Part shown: piece after piece, positions 10,119-11,610 of the stretch
Position numbering within the stretch: the first letter of the stretch is position 1
Layout: each line of letters opens with the position of its first letter
Assembly: GCA_002334915.1 (NCBI GenBank)
Contig: DDCQ01000025.1
Location: 24,629 to 36,238 of the forward strand
Length of the DNA stretch: 11,610 nt
Source: Porticoccaceae bacterium UBA2002
GTDB taxonomy: Bacteria > Pseudomonadota > Gammaproteobacteria > Pseudomonadales > Porticoccaceae
Reading direction: 5' to 3'
Notes under the pieces: generated by a model
Told to the model about the DNA's origin: nothing
Database searches by the model: none
Seen by the model: the letters and a program-made list of their open reading frames with translations, nothing else
Position numbers and translations under genes: made by a program

Positions 10119-10124
10119 TATAAT
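10119..10124 (+). promoter_or_regulatory. Probable −10 box of nnr
   Basis: A perfect TATAAT lies 29 bases before the nnr ATG, in the 57-base gap between queG and nnr. At 16–18 bases upstream the sequence is T-rich (around TGTTTT, 10096–10101) and overlaps the queG start codon. The −35 match is poor. Position and the perfect hexamer make it a credible promoter for nnr and the genes that follow it. Confidence 0.5.
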
Positions 10125-10153
10125 TGCGCCAATTTTACGGGGATATCTGCTTC

Positions 10154-11610
10154 ATGTCGCACAATCTTATCCAACATGCCTTATTCAGGGCCAAATCAGT
10201 AGCCGAACTGGATCGTATCGCTATCGAAGAGAGGGATATTCCCGGTACTGTGCTAATGAAACGCGCTGGCCGATCACTGCTAACCGAAATACTGGAGAGC
10301 TTTGGCGCACCTGGCCTGCTGAGTATTTTCTGTGGTTCGGGTAATAACGCAGGCGATGGCTATATGTTGGCTGCGCTGGCGGCGGCAAAGAATATTCAGG
10401 TACAGGTAATTGAGCTCTCGCAGAAGCTGACGGCAGATGCCAGCAGCGCCAGAAAGTTCGCCGCAGAGGCCAATGTTACCTTTATTCCCTTTGATAATAG
10501 CCTGAGTATTGAACAGGGCATTATTGTCGACTGCCTGTTGGGGACTGGCTTCAAAGGTGCGCTTCGCCAACCTTACGGCGAGGCGATACAGATCATTAAT
10601 GATTCTGGCCTGCCCCTGGTCGCAGCAGATATTCCCTCGGGCCTGAATGCTGATACTGGCCATATAGCTGAGGTTGCAGTGCAGGCGAATATCACGGTGA
10701 CCTTTATCGGTGCCAAGCAGGGGCTGTTTACCGGGCAGGGTCCCGCGGTCTGCGGTGAGATTATTCTCGACTCGCTGGATGTGCCAGACGATATTTATAC
10801 TGAGGTGCCCGCCAGTGCCGAACTGCTGGATATGACTGACCTGCTCGACTACCTGCCTCAGCTATCTGTCGATGGCCACAAGACTCAGCGCGGCCACTCT
10901 ATGATTGTAGGTGGTGAGCGCGGCTATGGTGGCGCAGCCATTATGGCAGCCGAAGCCTGCCTCAAAACCGGTGCAGGCATGACCAGTCTTGCTACCAGGC
11001 CTGAGCATGTGGCGCCGATGCTGGTCCGTCAGCCCGAGGTGATGTCCTCTCCTGTAGTCTCAGGTCAGGAGCTGGAGCCTCTGCTGGAGCGCCCGGATGT
11101 ATTAGTTGTGGGGCCGGGACTAGGGCGGTCTTCCTGGTCAGAGCAGCTGCTGCAAAAAGCGGTTGCTGCAGGACTGCCTATGGTGCTGGATGCCGATGGG
11201 CTAAATATATTGGCCGAGGGTCGTGTGGTTGCCAACCCAGATGGCAGTCAGTGGGTGCTCACGCCCCATGCAGGAGAGGCGGCGCGACTGCTGGGCATTA
11301 CTGTGGCCGAGGTGCAGGCCGATCGCTTCGCCGCAGTGCGACATCTGCAGGAAAAATATGGCGCAGTGGTGCTGCTCAAAGGTCCGGGCACATTAATTGC
11401 CGGCCCCAACGAGGTGACCAAGGTTTGTCCCTATGGTAATCCGGCAATGGCCACAGCTGGTATGGGTGATATTCTCAGCGGCATTATTGGTGCCCTGATT
11501 GCTCAGGGCTGTGATCTGCAAACCGCGGCTGAACTGGGGTGCTGCCTGCATTCCAGTGCAGCTGATCTGGCCGCGGAGGTTCAGGGTCAGAGAGGTCTGG
11601 TAGCTACCGA
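10154..11610 (+). CDS. nnr: Bifunctional NAD(P)HX epimerase / ADP-dependent NAD(P)HX dehydratase (3' end cut by window)
   Basis: This metabolite-repair enzyme (YjeF) restores hydrated NAD(P)H. The N-terminal domain interconverts the R and S epimers, and the C-terminal domain dehydrates S-NAD(P)HX using ADP. The frame is open from ATG 10154 to the window end: 485 codons, against about 515 in E. coli, so only a short tail is missing. The epimerase domain (about 1–215) has CGSGNNAGDGY (60–70) and the likely catalytic D126 in VDCLLGTG. The dehydratase domain (about 240 onward) has VGGERGYGGAA, VGPGLG (319–324), DADGLN (346–351), LTPHAGEAARLLG, KGPGT and the catalytic D439 in MATAGMGD. The usual NPGMAT(G/A)GMGD reads NPAMATAGMGD here, a mild substitution. 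A GGGGAT ribosome-binding site is rather far (about 10 bases) from the ATG. In relatives, tsaE, amiB and mutL follow; they would lie beyond the window. Confidence 0.95.
   Translation, partial: MSHNLIQHALFRAKSVAELDRIAIEERDIPGTVLMKRAGRSLLTEILESFGAPGLLSIFCGSGNNAGDGYMLAALAAAKNIQVQVIELSQKLTADASSARKFAAEANVTFIPFDNSLSIEQGIIVDCLLGTGFKGALRQPYGEAIQIINDSGLPLVAADIPSGLNADTGHIAEVAVQANITVTFIGAKQGLFTGQGPAVCGEIILDSLDVPDDIYTEVPASAELLDMTDLLDYLPQLSVDGHKTQRGHSMIVGGERGYGGAAIMAAEACLKTGAGMTSLATRPEHVAPMLVRQPEVMSSPVVSGQELEPLLERPDVLVVGPGLGRSSWSEQLLQKAVAAGLPMVLDADGLNILAEGRVVANPDGSQWVLTPHAGEAARLLGITVAEVQADRFAAVRHLQEKYGAVVLLKGPGTLIAGPNEVTKVCPYGNPAMATAGMGDILSGIIGALIAQGCDLQTAAELGCCLHSSAADLAAEVQGQRGLVAT

Overview
The window is about 11.6 kb of densely packed, ordinary chromosome, most likely from a gammaproteobacterium. 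Gene order is the main argument. The segment psd–rhodanese–rsgA | orn | queG | nnr follows, with small differences, the order I recall from Pseudomonas and, minus the rhodanese, from E. coli. gltB–gltD–hemE is also a Pseudomonas-type arrangement. GC looks moderate (roughly 50%), and protein spellings such as the RhdA-type CQSHHRS loop fit Pseudomonas relatives. A marine group such as the Cellvibrionales/SAR92 relatives is plausible, but this is a guess. I see no mobile elements, RNA genes, CRISPR arrays or signs of recent transfer.

Layout. Positions 1–3834 hold a plus-strand operon: the 3' part of gltB (cut by the window edge), gltD, and hemE, which overlaps gltD by one base (TAATG). A 181-base gap with an imperfect hairpin leads to a plus-strand DUF3391/HD-GYP protein (4016–5482) whose metal-binding signature is altered. 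It converges on a minus-strand group, rsgA → rhodanese → psd (8325 down to 5498). That group ends at a clear intrinsic terminator lying inside the 3' end of the HD-GYP gene. orn runs on the plus strand from 8408, divergent from rsgA. orn converges on queG (minus, 10096–8993) across a short tandem repeat that supplies the last codons and the stop of queG. From 10154 the bifunctional NAD(P)HX repair gene nnr runs off the right end, missing only about its last 20–30 codons.

How the genes work together. GltBD is the ammonia-assimilating glutamate synthase, and HemE is a mid-pathway haem/sirohaem enzyme. Psd makes phosphatidylethanolamine, RsgA matures the 30S ribosome, Orn clears 2–5 nt RNAs including pGpG, QueG finishes queuosine in tRNA, and Nnr repairs damaged NAD(P)H. 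The HD-GYP protein and Orn could sit on one c-di-GMP turnover route, but the altered HD-GYP site argues for sensing rather than hydrolysis.

I found no convincing undescribed system. The items most worth a second look are the variant HD-GYP protein, the repeat-encoded C-terminus of QueG, the terminator nested in a convergent gene, and the junction between two conserved gene blocks.
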